From Mesorhizobium sp. B2-7-2 (GTDB taxonomy: Bacteria > Pseudomonadota > Alphaproteobacteria > Rhizobiales > Rhizobiaceae), in NCBI RefSeq assembly GCF_006440775.1, contig NZ_VFTZ01000033.1:1-49498 (forward strand): 49,498 bases of DNA. The letters are read 5' to 3'. The notes under the pieces were generated by a model that was given only the letters and a program-made list of their open reading frames with translations, was not told the DNA's origin and did not search any database. This document shows, piece by piece, positions 25,966-33,809 of the stretch. Every line of letters starts with the position of its first letter. Position 1 is the first letter of the stretch. A program made the position numbers and the translations under genes.

Positions 25966-27402
25966 TTGCGTCTTCGTGTGGCCTTTGTCGCAGTTTTGAT
26001 GGCCGTGGCCGGCTGCGTCGCCGACGATGTCGGGCCGATCAACGTGCTGAGCACAGAAGTCGGCCACCCGTCACCCACCTACATACCCGACACCGCCGAT
26101 GACGGTTCGACCGTCGTCGGGCTGGCGTTCTCGGGCGGCGGCACTCGGGCGGCCGCTTTCTCCTATGGCGTGCTGCGGGCGCTCGACGATATCGTCATCG
26201 ACGAACGGCCGAAACGCCGCACGCTGGTCGACGACATCAGGATGATTTCTGGCGCCTCGGGAGGCGCCGTCGCCGCCGCCTATTTCGGCTACAAGGGCAG
26301 GGACGGCTACCGGGATTTTCGCGAGCGCTTCCTGACCCAGAATGCCGAGGCCGATCTCAGGGTATCGATCTCTCCGGTCAATCTGGTTCGCGCCTATTAT
26401 GGCGGCGTCAACGACCGCAGCGGCTTCGCCAAATGGCTGAACGACCATCTCTTCGACGGTGCGACCTTCAAGGCGTTGCACAGGCCGAACGGGCCGATCG
26501 TCTGGATCAACGCTTCCGACATCTACAACCGCACGCCTTTCCTTTTCACCTACGACACGTTCGCGGCGCTGTGCAGCGATCTCGACAAGGTGCGGCTTGC
26601 CGATGCTGTCGCGGCATCAGCGGCCGTGCCGATCGTCTTCGCGCCGATCGTGGTCTCGGCGACCAGTCCCCATTGCGGTTATCGCAGGCCGCAATGGCTG
26701 AGCCTGGCGCTCGAGGACCGCAATGCCTCGCTGCGGCTCAAGGCCTATGCCAGCGCTCTGGATTCCTATCAGAACGCCGATCCGCTCGACTATGTGAAGC
26801 TGCTCGACGGCGGCCTCACCGACAATATCGGCGTCACCGGCTTCACGCTCGAGCGTTCCGCCGCGGGTACGCCTTACGGGCCGCTGTCGCCATCGGCCGC
26901 GGTCCGCCTGACGACGTTGATCTTCATTGTCGCGGATGCGGGGAGCGACAGCGACGTGAGCTGGGCGAAGTCCCTGCATGGGCCAAGGGCTGCCGAACTC
27001 CTCGACGCCGTGACCAGCACCACACTCGCCGCCTCGGTCCGCGACGAGTTCGATGCGTTGACGCTCGCCGTCTCGCAATGGAAGGGCGAGCTGGTGCGCT
27101 ATCGTTGTGGCCTGCCGGCCTCCGCCGTTTCCGCCTATCGTGGTTCGGCTTCCGGCTGGAACTGCCGTGATGTCCGCCTTGTTGTCCAGCACCTGTCCTT
27201 CGCCGATGTCGATCCGGCGGTGCAGGCGAAGCTCAACGAGATCCCGACTAGGCTGCGGCTGCCGATAGACCAGGTAGACCTCGCGATCGAGGCCGGCCGC
27301 AAGGCGATCGAGGTCAACCCCGACATAAAGGCAGCGGTCGCTGCGATCCAGGCCCGCGCCGGCGTCGGGCCGACGGCGATCACGACGGCCGCAGCGGATT
27401 GA
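25966..27402 (+). CDS. Patatin-like phospholipase, lipoprotein
   Basis: 478 residues. A lipoprotein signal ends in the lipobox VAGC (Cys17). The patatin catalytic apparatus follows: oxyanion loop FSGGGTRAAAFSYG (about 56-68), nucleophile Ser98 in GASGGA, and the dyad aspartate in LLDGGLTDNIG. It is therefore a probable lipid acyl hydrolase held at the envelope. The start is TTG at 25966 behind GGGGGA. The C-terminal ~120 residues, with TRLRLPIDQVDLAIEAGRKAIE, extend past the patatin domain and are not recognisable. It runs in the same direction as the GST and SDR genes, 18 bases before the GST. Confidence 0.87.
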   Translation: MRLRVAFVAVLMAVAGCVADDVGPINVLSTEVGHPSPTYIPDTADDGSTVVGLAFSGGGTRAAAFSYGVLRALDDIVIDERPKRRTLVDDIRMISGASGGAVAAAYFGYKGRDGYRDFRERFLTQNAEADLRVSISPVNLVRAYYGGVNDRSGFAKWLNDHLFDGATFKALHRPNGPIVWINASDIYNRTPFLFTYDTFAALCSDLDKVRLADAVAASAAVPIVFAPIVVSATSPHCGYRRPQWLSLALEDRNASLRLKAYASALDSYQNADPLDYVKLLDGGLTDNIGVTGFTLERSAAGTPYGPLSPSAAVRLTTLIFIVADAGSDSDVSWAKSLHGPRAAELLDAVTSTTLAASVRDEFDALTLAVSQWKGELVRYRCGLPASAVSAYRGSASGWNCRDVRLVVQHLSFADVDPAVQAKLNEIPTRLRLPIDQVDLAIEAGRKAIEVNPDIKAAVAAIQARAGVGPTAITTAAAD

Positions 27403-27420
27403 CATCATCAGGAGACGGTC

Positions 27421-28080
27421 TTGGCGGAGTTCACCCTCTATATCGGCAACAAATGCTTTTCCTCATGGTCGCTGCGGCCATGGGTGGCGATGAAGCACCT
27501 GGATATCCCTTTTGAGGAAGGCTTCGTGCGGCTGCGCACACCCGAGACGGCGGCCAACCTCGCCAAGGTGTCGCCGACCGGCCTCGTGCCGGTCTTGAAT
27601 CATAATGGAAGGATCGTCTGGGAAACGCTTGCCATCCTTGAATATCTGGCCGATCTCTATCCGGAAAAAAGGCTCTGGCCGACCGATCTCGGCGCCCGTC
27701 AACTGGCGCGCTCGGTGGCGACGGAAATGCATTCGGGCTTCCGCGAAGTCCGCTACGGATGGCCGATGAACCTGCGCAGGCCGAAATCCCATAAGCCGCT
27801 CGATGCCGAGGGCGAGGCGCAGCGGGCGAGGATCGAAGCGATCTGGCGCCAGTGCCGCGAGCAATATGGCGAAGGCGGCCCGTTCCTGTTCGGCCATTTC
27901 ACCGCGGCCGATGCCATGTATGCGCCGGTGGTGACGCGCTTCGACACCTATGGCGGCGAGCTGGCGCCCGTCACCCGCGCCTATGTCGACGCGATATTGG
28001 CGATGCCCGCGATGCGGCACTGGTATGCCGAAGCCGCCAGGGAGCCCTGGCCGGAGCCTGGGCCGCACGAACAGGATTGA
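27421..28080 (+). CDS. Glutathione S-transferase family protein
   Basis: 219 residues. The N-terminal thioredoxin fold (FTLYIGNKCFSSWSLRPWVAMKHLDIPFEE) contains the Ser-rich motif SSWS where catalytic residues lie, followed by the cis-Pro element GLVPVLNHNG and WETLAILEYLADLYP for the glutathione gamma-glutamyl site. The all-helical C-terminal domain has the N-capping motif FTAADAMYAPVV. It probably conjugates glutathione to electrophiles; the substrate is unknown. The start is TTG at 27421 with GGAGACGG upstream. Probably co-transcribed with the patatin gene. Confidence 0.88.
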   Translation: MAEFTLYIGNKCFSSWSLRPWVAMKHLDIPFEEGFVRLRTPETAANLAKVSPTGLVPVLNHNGRIVWETLAILEYLADLYPEKRLWPTDLGARQLARSVATEMHSGFREVRYGWPMNLRRPKSHKPLDAEGEAQRARIEAIWRQCREQYGEGGPFLFGHFTAADAMYAPVVTRFDTYGGELAPVTRAYVDAILAMPAMRHWYAEAAREPWPEPGPHEQD

Positions 28081-28185
28081 GCCCGGGCAGGCTCGGGCAA
28101 ATTGCGTCGATGGCTCTCATGGGGCCTTCAAGCCCCGGCGGGGCGGCCTATGTGAAGGGGCGGGCCGGGCTCCTGGAGATTTCTC

Positions 28186-28941
28186 ATGACAACCGCAAAT
28201 TCACCACTCACGGGCAAGGTCGCGCTCGTCACCGGCGCTTCGTCCGGCATCGGCGAGGCCACCGCCGCGGTCCTTGCCGCGGCCGGCGCGAAAGTCGCGG
28301 TCGCCGCCCGTCGTGCCGATCGCCTCGAAGCATTGGTTGCGCGCATCGAACAGGCCGATGGCGTCGCGCTCGCCATTGAAGCCGACATCGCCAAGCCCGG
28401 CGACATCACCGCGATGGTCGACAAGGTCGTATCCGAATGGGGAGGGCTCGATATCCTCGTCAACAATGCCGGCGTCATGCTGCTTGCTCCCGCGGCCGAA
28501 GCCGATCTAGACGACTGGCGCCAGATGATCGAGCTCAACCTTATCGGCCTGATGGCGACCACCAAGGCGGCGCTGCCGCACCTGAAGGCCTCAAAGGGTC
28601 ATATCGTCAACGTCTCCTCGGTCGCCGGCCGGGTCGCAAATCCCGGCGCCAGCGGCTATGCGGCGACCAAGTTCGGGGTGGTGGCTTTTTCGGAATCGCT
28701 GCGCCGCGAGGTCTATGCCGACAAGGTGCGCGTCACCGTCGTCGAGCCGGGCCTTGTGCGTACCGAACTCGGCGATCATATCACCAACGTGCAATCCAAG
28801 GCCGGACTCGAACACCGTCTCGCCACGATGGAAGCGCTGACCGCGGAAGACATTGCGAACGCGATTTTCTATGCCGTCAGCCAGCCGCCAAGGGTCAATG
28901 TCAACGAGATACTTATCCGTCCGACCGATCAGGAGCGGTGA
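28186..28941 (+). CDS. SDR family NAD(P)-dependent oxidoreductase
   Basis: 251 residues, classical short-chain dehydrogenase. The cofactor loop is TGASSGIGEA (17-26), then NNAGVM, with catalytic Ser in NVSSVAGR and YxxxK in YAATKFG. The Arg-rich RRADRLEAL after strand two favours NADP(H). Closest in style to the YdfG/serine-3-dehydrogenase-like oxidoreductases. The gene is 105 bases after the GST and is followed by a terminator. Confidence 0.9.
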   Translation: MTTANSPLTGKVALVTGASSGIGEATAAVLAAAGAKVAVAARRADRLEALVARIEQADGVALAIEADIAKPGDITAMVDKVVSEWGGLDILVNNAGVMLLAPAAEADLDDWRQMIELNLIGLMATTKAALPHLKASKGHIVNVSSVAGRVANPGASGYAATKFGVVAFSESLRREVYADKVRVTVVEPGLVRTELGDHITNVQSKAGLEHRLATMEALTAEDIANAIFYAVSQPPRVNVNEILIRPTDQER

Positions 28942-28952
28942 ACAATAGAAAA

Positions 28953-28988
28953 CGCCTCTCGCGCTTGTTACGGCGCGGGAGGCGCTTT
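28953..28988 (+). terminator. Terminator after the SDR gene
   Basis: Stem CGCCTCTCGCGC/GCGCGGGAGGCG with one G-T wobble and an 8-base loop, followed by CTTTTG, 12 bases after the SDR stop. The rest of 28942-29312 shows no gene that I can support. Confidence 0.85.
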
Positions 28989-29312
28989 TGCCATCAGCCG
29001 TTCTCGATTGCTCGTGAATTGCTGACGGCTTGGGTGGAAACGGCCCGCCATGGCATTGGTTCCGCAGCCGACGAATTTTTTGTCCTTTTTTGCGGATAGC
29101 CCCAACGTCCGCCACGATGTGATAAGAATGCTGCAAGGTCAGGGATGCGGGCGTCCGCAATTTAAATCCGACGCCGTGTTGCTTTGTGCGTGGTCATGGC
29201 CGAAAGACGCTCTGCCATTTCGGCATCAGCCCTCCGGGCAGGAGAAGATTTTGACCGCTAGCTCGAATGAATCATGTGGGCAGGCTTTGCCGAAACCGGC
29301 AGGCACACGCTG

Positions 29313-29720
29313 ATGGCCGCCAAACGCGTACCATCAACGCCGATCGCCGCCGATGCGACCATCGCCGATATGGTCGACACCCTTGACAAGCCGGTCGAAT
29401 ATGTTCGCCGAGTGCTGGAAAGGCTCGAACGCTGCAAGCGCGCGCATGGCGATGCTCAGGTGCGCGTTGGCGTGCGCGGCCGCGCCGAAGCCCCGAACTA
29501 TCTGATCGAGTATGTGCGGGAAGACGCCAAGACCCATCAGCGCACCAGCTATCAGGATGCCGCCTACAGCGGCAGCACGCATCGTGAGCTGGCGCCGCAC
29601 CACATCGAGGACGCCAGGAACTGGTCGCCCGAGGAAATGAACATCACGGCGGTCTCGGCGCTGATCGGCCGCTTGCGCAAACCGAATGCGCCATCATCGC
29701 GCTTTTCTGACGAGGACTGA
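29313..29720 (+). CDS. Conserved-looking hypothetical protein
   Basis: 135 residues from the ATG at 29313 (MAAKRVPSTPIAADATIADM); an in-frame ATG at 29274 would add 13 residues, and neither start has a strong ribosome site. It has a charged amphipathic helix region, VEYVRRVLERLERCKRAHGDAQVRVGVRG, and a C-terminal ISALIGRL-like segment after NWSPEEMN. No family recognised, no signal peptide or membrane helix. Codon use is normal for the region. Its stop is one base before the next small gene, so the two are probably co-translated. Confidence 0.65.
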   Translation: MAAKRVPSTPIAADATIADMVDTLDKPVEYVRRVLERLERCKRAHGDAQVRVGVRGRAEAPNYLIEYVREDAKTHQRTSYQDAAYSGSTHRELAPHHIEDARNWSPEEMNITAVSALIGRLRKPNAPSSRFSDED

Positions 29721-29721
29721 C

Positions 29722-29880
29722 ATGGCCATAAAATTCTCCGCCAAGGAACAGCCGGCAGCTCCGCCCGCCGCTGCCAAGCCAGCCAAGTCGGCGGCAAAGC
29801 CGGATGCGCCCGCAGAGGTTGCGACCGATCTGTTCAAGTCGCCGGCCGAAGCGCCGGCGCGCAAGACCAGGAAGAAGTAG
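29722..29880 (+). CDS. Small Ala/Pro/Lys-rich protein
   Basis: 52 residues: MAIKFSAKEQPAAPPAAAKP, then repeated AKxA-type units, ending APARKTRKK. GAGGA lies seven bases before the ATG, inside the end of the preceding gene, which makes translation believable. Low complexity and basic, probably disordered; it could bind nucleic acid. No family recognised. Confidence 0.6.
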   Translation: MAIKFSAKEQPAAPPAAAKPAKSAAKPDAPAEVATDLFKSPAEAPARKTRKK

Positions 29881-29885
29881 CGCCC

Positions 29886-30263
29886 TTGCCGCAGGACGGC
29901 GGTCGCACAGCCGGGCCGCTCGGCCTGCCCGGTCAGTCCTTTGTGTCTGTCGACGAGGATGGCGGTGCGGTCGCCGTCTTCGACTGTCAGAGCTGCGGCG
30001 CCTGCTGCTCCTACTCGCCAGACTGGCCGCGTTTTTCGACCGAGGAGGACGAGCAGCTCGACCGCATCCCGGCCGAGCTGGTAGCAGCCGACCAGTCCGG
30101 CATGCGTTGCGAGGGCGGCCGATGCTCGGCGCTCACCGGCGAGGTGGGCAAGCACACGGCCTGCGGCATCTACGAGCTGCGCCCCGACGTCTGCCGCGCC
30201 TGCATGCCCGGCGGCGACGACTGCCTGATGGCGAGGGCGGCGCATGGGCTTGCGGTGAGCTAG
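29886..30263 (+). CDS. YkgJ-type cysteine-cluster protein
   Basis: 125 residues. Cysteines are arranged as in the CxxCxxCC (YkgJ/Fe-S or zinc cluster) family: FDCQSCGACCSY, then MRCEGGRCSAL, TACGIYELRPDVCRACMPGGDDC. The family is predicted to bind an iron-sulfur cluster or zinc; the function is not established. The TTG at 29886, five bases after the preceding stop with AGGAAGAAG upstream, is the likely start; a GTG near 29943 is an alternative. Third gene of a small co-directional cluster. Confidence 0.78.
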   Translation: MPQDGGRTAGPLGLPGQSFVSVDEDGGAVAVFDCQSCGACCSYSPDWPRFSTEEDEQLDRIPAELVAADQSGMRCEGGRCSALTGEVGKHTACGIYELRPDVCRACMPGGDDCLMARAAHGLAVS

Positions 30264-30266
30264 TTT

Positions 30267-30520
30267 CCTCGCCCCGCCAAGCGGGGGGAGAGGTGGCCGC
30301 GCAGCGGCCGGAGAGGGGCTGCGCGCCGGCGATTCCTCAGATTGCTTCAAAGGCGGCGCCATTCCCTCTCCGTCTCGGCTTCGCCGAGCCACCTCTCCCC
30401 CGATCGACGGGGTAGAGGAAGGCGCCAAGCTTTTGCCGTCAACGCCCGTCCAGCAACGCTCCCTTCCTTTCCCTCCGGAGGGGGGAAAGGTGGCGCTGCG
30501 AAGCAGCGACGGATTGGGGG
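30267..30520. repeat. Compound palindromic repeat region
   Basis: Three related arms in a row: one reading CCGCCAAGCGGGGGGAGAGG then GCCGCGCAGCGGCCGGAGAG, a second reading CCCTCTCCGTCTCGGCTTCG then GCCACCTCTCCCCCGATCG, and a third TTCCCTCCGGAGGGGGGAAAGG then GCGCTGCGAAGCAGCG. Arms one and two are inverted relative to each other, so at least one full palindromic element plus a neighbouring arm is present. It separates the YkgJ gene from lysE-type gene 30681; the whole 30264-30680 interval has no gene. Confidence 0.75.
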
Positions 30521-30680
30521 AACCACGTGGCAATCAAGCCTCGGCCTGATCAGTCACGCCAGTCACAGAAGATGTGTGCATAGCGTAGCTTATTTCGTGG
30601 GGGCGAGGAAAAGCGCCCCGCTTGCCCTGTTGCACGCCTCCCGGTACCTTCCCCCCGGGGCAGGGCTGCGGAGGAAACCC

Positions 30681-31292
30681 ATGAGCATTGAATTCCTGTT
30701 GACGTCGCTGATCATCGTGGCTTCGCCCGGAACCGGCGTCATTTACACGCTTGGCGCCGGCCTCTCGCGCGGCGCGCGCGCCTCAATTGTCGCGGCCTTC
30801 GCCTGCACGCTTGGCATCATCCCGCATATGGCGGCTGCCATCACCGGCCTCGCCGCAGTGCTGCACACAAGCGCCGTCGCCTTCGAGACGCTGAAATATC
30901 TCGGTGTCGCCTATCTGCTCTACATGGCCTGGAACACATTGAAGGAAAAAGGCGGCCTCAGCATCGACGAGGACGCCGCGCCGCGCTCAACCGCCAGAAC
31001 GATCACCTCGGGCATCCTGATCAACATCCTGAACCCGAAACTGTCGATCTTCTTCTTTGCCTTCCTGCCGCAATTCGTCAGCACCACCGAGCCGCACGCG
31101 CTGCCCAAGATGCTGGAGCTCTCCGGCGTTTTCATGCTGATGACGTTCGTCGTCTTCGCCATCTACGGCGTCTTCGCGGCATCGGTGCGCAGCCACATCG
31201 TGTCTCGGCCGAAGGTGTTGACATGGATGCGCCGCAGCTTTGCCGCCGCCTTCGTCATGCTCGGCGCCAAGCTGGCGCTGGCCGATCGGTAG
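30681..31292 (+). CDS. LysE family exporter
   Basis: 203 residues and about six membrane helices, of the LysE/RhtB amino-acid exporter superfamily. The N-terminal motif FLLTSLIIVASPGTGVIYTLGAGLSRGARAS is diagnostic, followed by KYLGVAYLLYMAWNTLK and GILINILNPKLSIFFFAFLPQF. It should export an amino acid or homoserine-like compound; the substrate is not predictable. GGAGGAAACCC precedes the ATG. The open frame extends far upstream through the repeat region, but the start is clear. Confidence 0.92.
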   Translation: MSIEFLLTSLIIVASPGTGVIYTLGAGLSRGARASIVAAFACTLGIIPHMAAAITGLAAVLHTSAVAFETLKYLGVAYLLYMAWNTLKEKGGLSIDEDAAPRSTARTITSGILINILNPKLSIFFFAFLPQFVSTTEPHALPKMLELSGVFMLMTFVVFAIYGVFAASVRSHIVSRPKVLTWMRRSFAAAFVMLGAKLALADR

Positions 31293-31413
31293 CCCTTGAG
31301 CGCCAGTCCTCTACATAGCCCATGGTCGCCTCGGGGGAGCTTTGGGCTAATGAGGCTCGAGAGATCCCGAAATCCGAGTAAGGCCGGAAATCCGAGTAAG
31401 AAAGGCGGTCGCA

Positions 31414-31812
31414 ATGACGCTTGAATGCATCAATCCCCAGGATCTACCCAAGCCTGACACATACAGCCAAGTTGTCGTGGCGAAAGGCACCAGGCTGATA
31501 TTTATCGCCGGCCAGGAATCTGAAGACCTGAACGGCAAGCTTGTCGGCGAAGGTGATTTCACGGCTCAAACGCGCCAGGTGTTCGCCAATCTCGGTCGGG
31601 CTATTGCCGCCGCAGGCGCCCGTCCCAACGACGTGGCGAAGATCATGGTCTACGTCGTCGGTTACCGGCTCGATGACCATTACCCGATTATCGATGCCGC
31701 CCGCGTGGCTCTGTTCGGGGACCACAAGCCGGCCAACGTCGTCTTGGGAGTAGCCAGCCTGTCGCCTGGATATCTGATCGAGGTCGATGCGGTTGCGGTG
31801 GTCGACGCTTAA
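31414..31812 (+). CDS. RidA (YjgF/YER057c/UK114) family protein
   Basis: 132 residues. Family features include the N-terminal INPQDLPKPDTYSQVVVAKG, FIAGQESEDLNGKLVG, and VFANLGRAIAAAGARPNDVAK. RidA proteins hydrolyse reactive enamine/imine intermediates; the conserved Arg that binds the carboxylate in true RidA (typically in a PxRxxV context near residue 105) is not obvious here, where the segment reads DHKPANVVLGV, so this may be a non-deaminase subfamily. Its TAA overlaps the opposing gene's stop in a shared TTAA. A tandem 17-bp duplication (AAATCCGAGTAAG twice) precedes it at about 31368-31402. Confidence 0.88.
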   Translation: MTLECINPQDLPKPDTYSQVVVAKGTRLIFIAGQESEDLNGKLVGEGDFTAQTRQVFANLGRAIAAAGARPNDVAKIMVYVVGYRLDDHYPIIDAARVALFGDHKPANVVLGVASLSPGYLIEVDAVAVVDA

Positions 31813-32195
31813 CCTTTCACATAGCCCATCGCCTCGACGATTTGCCCATCGGCGACACGCATCAGGTTGACGCCGCGCAGCGACCTGCCGTCGGCCATCC
31901 AGAAGCGCCAGCGGATCGTGGCGCGGTCGCCGGCGACGAACGTCTCTTCGATGTCGAAGCGGGTACCGGGTCCGGTGGCGATCGCCGACCACAATTCGAC
32001 GCATGCCGCCTTGCCGCTGCGGCGGGCGCCGTCGGGCGCCGGCGTGGTGTTCTCGATCACACAACCCTCCGCCACCAATTCGTCCAGTGCCGCCGGATCG
32101 TGACGCTGGAAGACGTCGTTGTAGCGCCGCATGATTTCCGCCGTTTTGGCGGAGCGTTTGGCCGCGGCGATGTCGATGATGTGCTCATGGATCAT
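31809..32195 (-). CDS. SnoaL/NTF2-like domain protein
   Basis: 128 residues matching the NTF2-like cone fold: YNDVFQRHDPAALDELVAEGCVIENT, then WSAIATGPGTRFDIEETFVAGDRATIRWRFWMADGRSLRGVNLMRVADGQIVEAMGYVKG. Family members are small polyketide cyclases, isomerases or ligand-binding proteins; no specific reaction can be assigned. AGGAGAAG precedes the ATG. It is the last gene of the alcohol dehydrogenase-OsmC-SnoaL operon. Confidence 0.83.
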   Translation of the reverse strand: MIHEHIIDIAAAKRSAKTAEIMRRYNDVFQRHDPAALDELVAEGCVIENTTPAPDGARRSGKAACVELWSAIATGPGTRFDIEETFVAGDRATIRWRFWMADGRSLRGVNLMRVADGQIVEAMGYVKG

Positions 32196-32214
32196 TGGAT
32201 CTTCTCCTGTCGTT

Positions 32215-32649
32215 TCATTGAGCTACGAGCCCCGCCTTGAGCGTGATGGTGGCGACGCCCGCCAGAGCGCGCGAGACGAGACAGGCCGCCTTGGCCTTTT
32301 GCGCCAGCCGCTCGAAATCCTCGGCCGATATGCCGGCGATGCTCGCCTCGGTTTCGAGCTCGATGCGGGTGATCGTCGGCCCGGCCGTGGTCGCGCCGAG
32401 ATGCACCTTGGCGATGGTGTGGATGCTCTCGGCCGTGTGGCCTTCGGCGCCGAGCATGGCGGTAAGCGCCATCGAGAAGCAGCCGGCATGGGCGGCCGCA
32501 ATCAGCTCTTCCGGATTGGTGCCCGGGCCGTTCTCGAAGCGCGACGGGAAGGAATAGGCGCCTTCGAACACGCCGCTGCCCAGCCGCAGCCGGCCGGATC
32601 CTTCCTTGAGCGTTCCTTGCCATTGGGCCGAGGCTTCGCGGATTGTCAT
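32215..32649 (-). CDS. OsmC/Ohr family peroxiredoxin
   Basis: 144 residues. The two redox cysteines of the OsmC family are in place: AAHAGCFSMALTAML and AKAACLVSRAL. NPEELIAAAHAGC and GSGVFEGAYSFPSRFENGPG are typical of the OsmC rather than the Ohr branch. It should reduce organic hydroperoxides with the help of a dithiol. Middle gene of the operon, with a good ribosome site (GGAGATCAG) before the ATG. Confidence 0.92.
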   Translation of the reverse strand: MTIREASAQWQGTLKEGSGRLRLGSGVFEGAYSFPSRFENGPGTNPEELIAAAHAGCFSMALTAMLGAEGHTAESIHTIAKVHLGATTAGPTITRIELETEASIAGISAEDFERLAQKAKAACLVSRALAGVATITLKAGLVAQ

Positions 32650-32686
32650 GGCTGATCTCCTATCTGGTTTTGCGGAAAAGCGGCGA

Positions 32687-33697
32687 TCAGACGCCGTCGA
32701 TGACGACCTTGCCGAAGACGTCGCCCAGCTGGAAATGGCGGTAAGCCTCGCGCGCCTCGGCGAACGGGAAGACCTTGTCGATGATCGGTCTCAGCCGGTG
32801 CGTGGCGACTGCGGCAAGCATCGCCTCGAGCCCGTTGCGACTGCCGACAAAGAGACGGCCGATGGTGACCAGGCTGCGCTGATAGACGGCGCCCGGAATC
32901 TCGACCGACTTGCCGTTGCGGTCCTGCACGGTGAGCAGCACGATGCGCCCGTGAAGCGCGCTGGCGATCAGCGATTGCGCAAAAGTCGCCGGGCCGCCGG
33001 TTTCGACGACCATGTCGATGCCGCCGGTCGCCTCGCGCAGCTTCATGCCCCATTCCGGCGTTTCGGCTGCCGCGACGACGAGGTCGGCGCCGAGCGCCCT
33101 CAGCCTCTCGGTTTTCTCCGCCCGCGAGGTGACAGCGGCCACACGGCAGCCCATGAGCTTGGCGAACTGCAAGGCAAACAACGCAACACCACCTGAGCCA
33201 ATAGTGAGAACCCATTGCCCCGGCTTCGGAATCTCGGCGCCCGTCAGCGCGCTCCAGGCGGTCAGCCCGGCGCAGGTGAAGGTCGCAGCCTCCTGCCAGG
33301 AAAGATGGTCCGGCAGCCGCACTGCCCATTGCTCGTCAAGCAGCGCATATTCGCTCAGCATGCCGTCCAGCGTACAGCCGAGCTGGTCGATCACGCCCGG
33401 ATGCATGCGGCCGTCGATCCAGCGCGCGAAATAGCTGCCGGTGACGCGGTCACCGACGGCAAAGCGGGTGACGCCGTCGCCGACGGCCACGACTTCGCCG
33501 GCACCGTCGCTCAGCGGCACGATGCCTGCGCGGGGTGCCAGAGGATAGGTGCCGTTGATGATCATCGTGTCGCGGCGGTTGAGCGAGGCGGCGCGCACTC
33601 GTACCAGGATCTGGTTTGCACCCGGCTTGGGCAGCGCTTCCGTGCGCATGACCAGCCCCTCGATGCCGCCGAACTCCTCGAGCCGGTAACTTCGCAT
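32687..33697 (-). CDS. Zinc-type alcohol dehydrogenase-like (MDR) oxidoreductase
   Basis: 336 residues of the medium-chain dehydrogenase/reductase superfamily. The GroES-like catalytic domain includes VRVRAASLNRRDTMIINGTYP, IVPLSDGAGEVVAVGDGV and FAVGDRVTG. The nucleotide-binding fold has IGSGGVALFALQFAKLMG. The catalytic and structural zinc ligands of true alcohol dehydrogenases (Cys-His-Glu; four-Cys lobe) are not evident: NRRDT replaces CGTD, so it resembles zinc-free quinone-oxidoreductase or enoyl-reductase types. First gene of the leftward operon; its promoter carries tandem operator sites for the divergent TetR. Confidence 0.9.
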   Translation of the reverse strand: MRSYRLEEFGGIEGLVMRTEALPKPGANQILVRVRAASLNRRDTMIINGTYPLAPRAGIVPLSDGAGEVVAVGDGVTRFAVGDRVTGSYFARWIDGRMHPGVIDQLGCTLDGMLSEYALLDEQWAVRLPDHLSWQEAATFTCAGLTAWSALTGAEIPKPGQWVLTIGSGGVALFALQFAKLMGCRVAAVTSRAEKTERLRALGADLVVAAAETPEWGMKLREATGGIDMVVETGGPATFAQSLIASALHGRIVLLTVQDRNGKSVEIPGAVYQRSLVTIGRLFVGSRNGLEAMLAAVATHRLRPIIDKVFPFAEAREAYRHFQLGDVFGKVVIDGV

Positions 33698-33708
33698 TTT
33701 TGCCTCCG

Positions 33709-33770
33709 ATATGTAGACCGATTTACATATTATGTAGACCGATTGTCATATTCTGGGCAAGACCTATAAT
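33709..33770. promoter_or_regulatory. Tandem LmrA/YxaF-type operators and tetR promoter
   Basis: A 14-bp sequence TATGTAGACCGATT occurs twice, at 33710-33723 and 33731-33744, exactly 21 bp apart. The first lies in a palindrome with perfect 7-bp arms ATATGTA-N8-TACATAT (33709-33730); the second is a weaker palindrome. The core TAGACC resembles known LmrA/YxaF boxes. The second site runs into TTGTCA (33743-33748), which pairs with TATAAT (33765-33770) across 16 bases as the rightward tetR promoter. Confidence 0.75.
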
Positions 33771-33809
33771 GAGCACTCCTGACAGAGGTTGACATTTTGA
33801 GAGGTCGAG

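Noticed and set aside
25738..26067. 109-codon minus-strand frame starting inside the patatin gene
   Set aside because: The N-terminal half is antisense to the patatin signal peptide. Only the last 53 codons in the intergenic gap are kept as a weak candidate.
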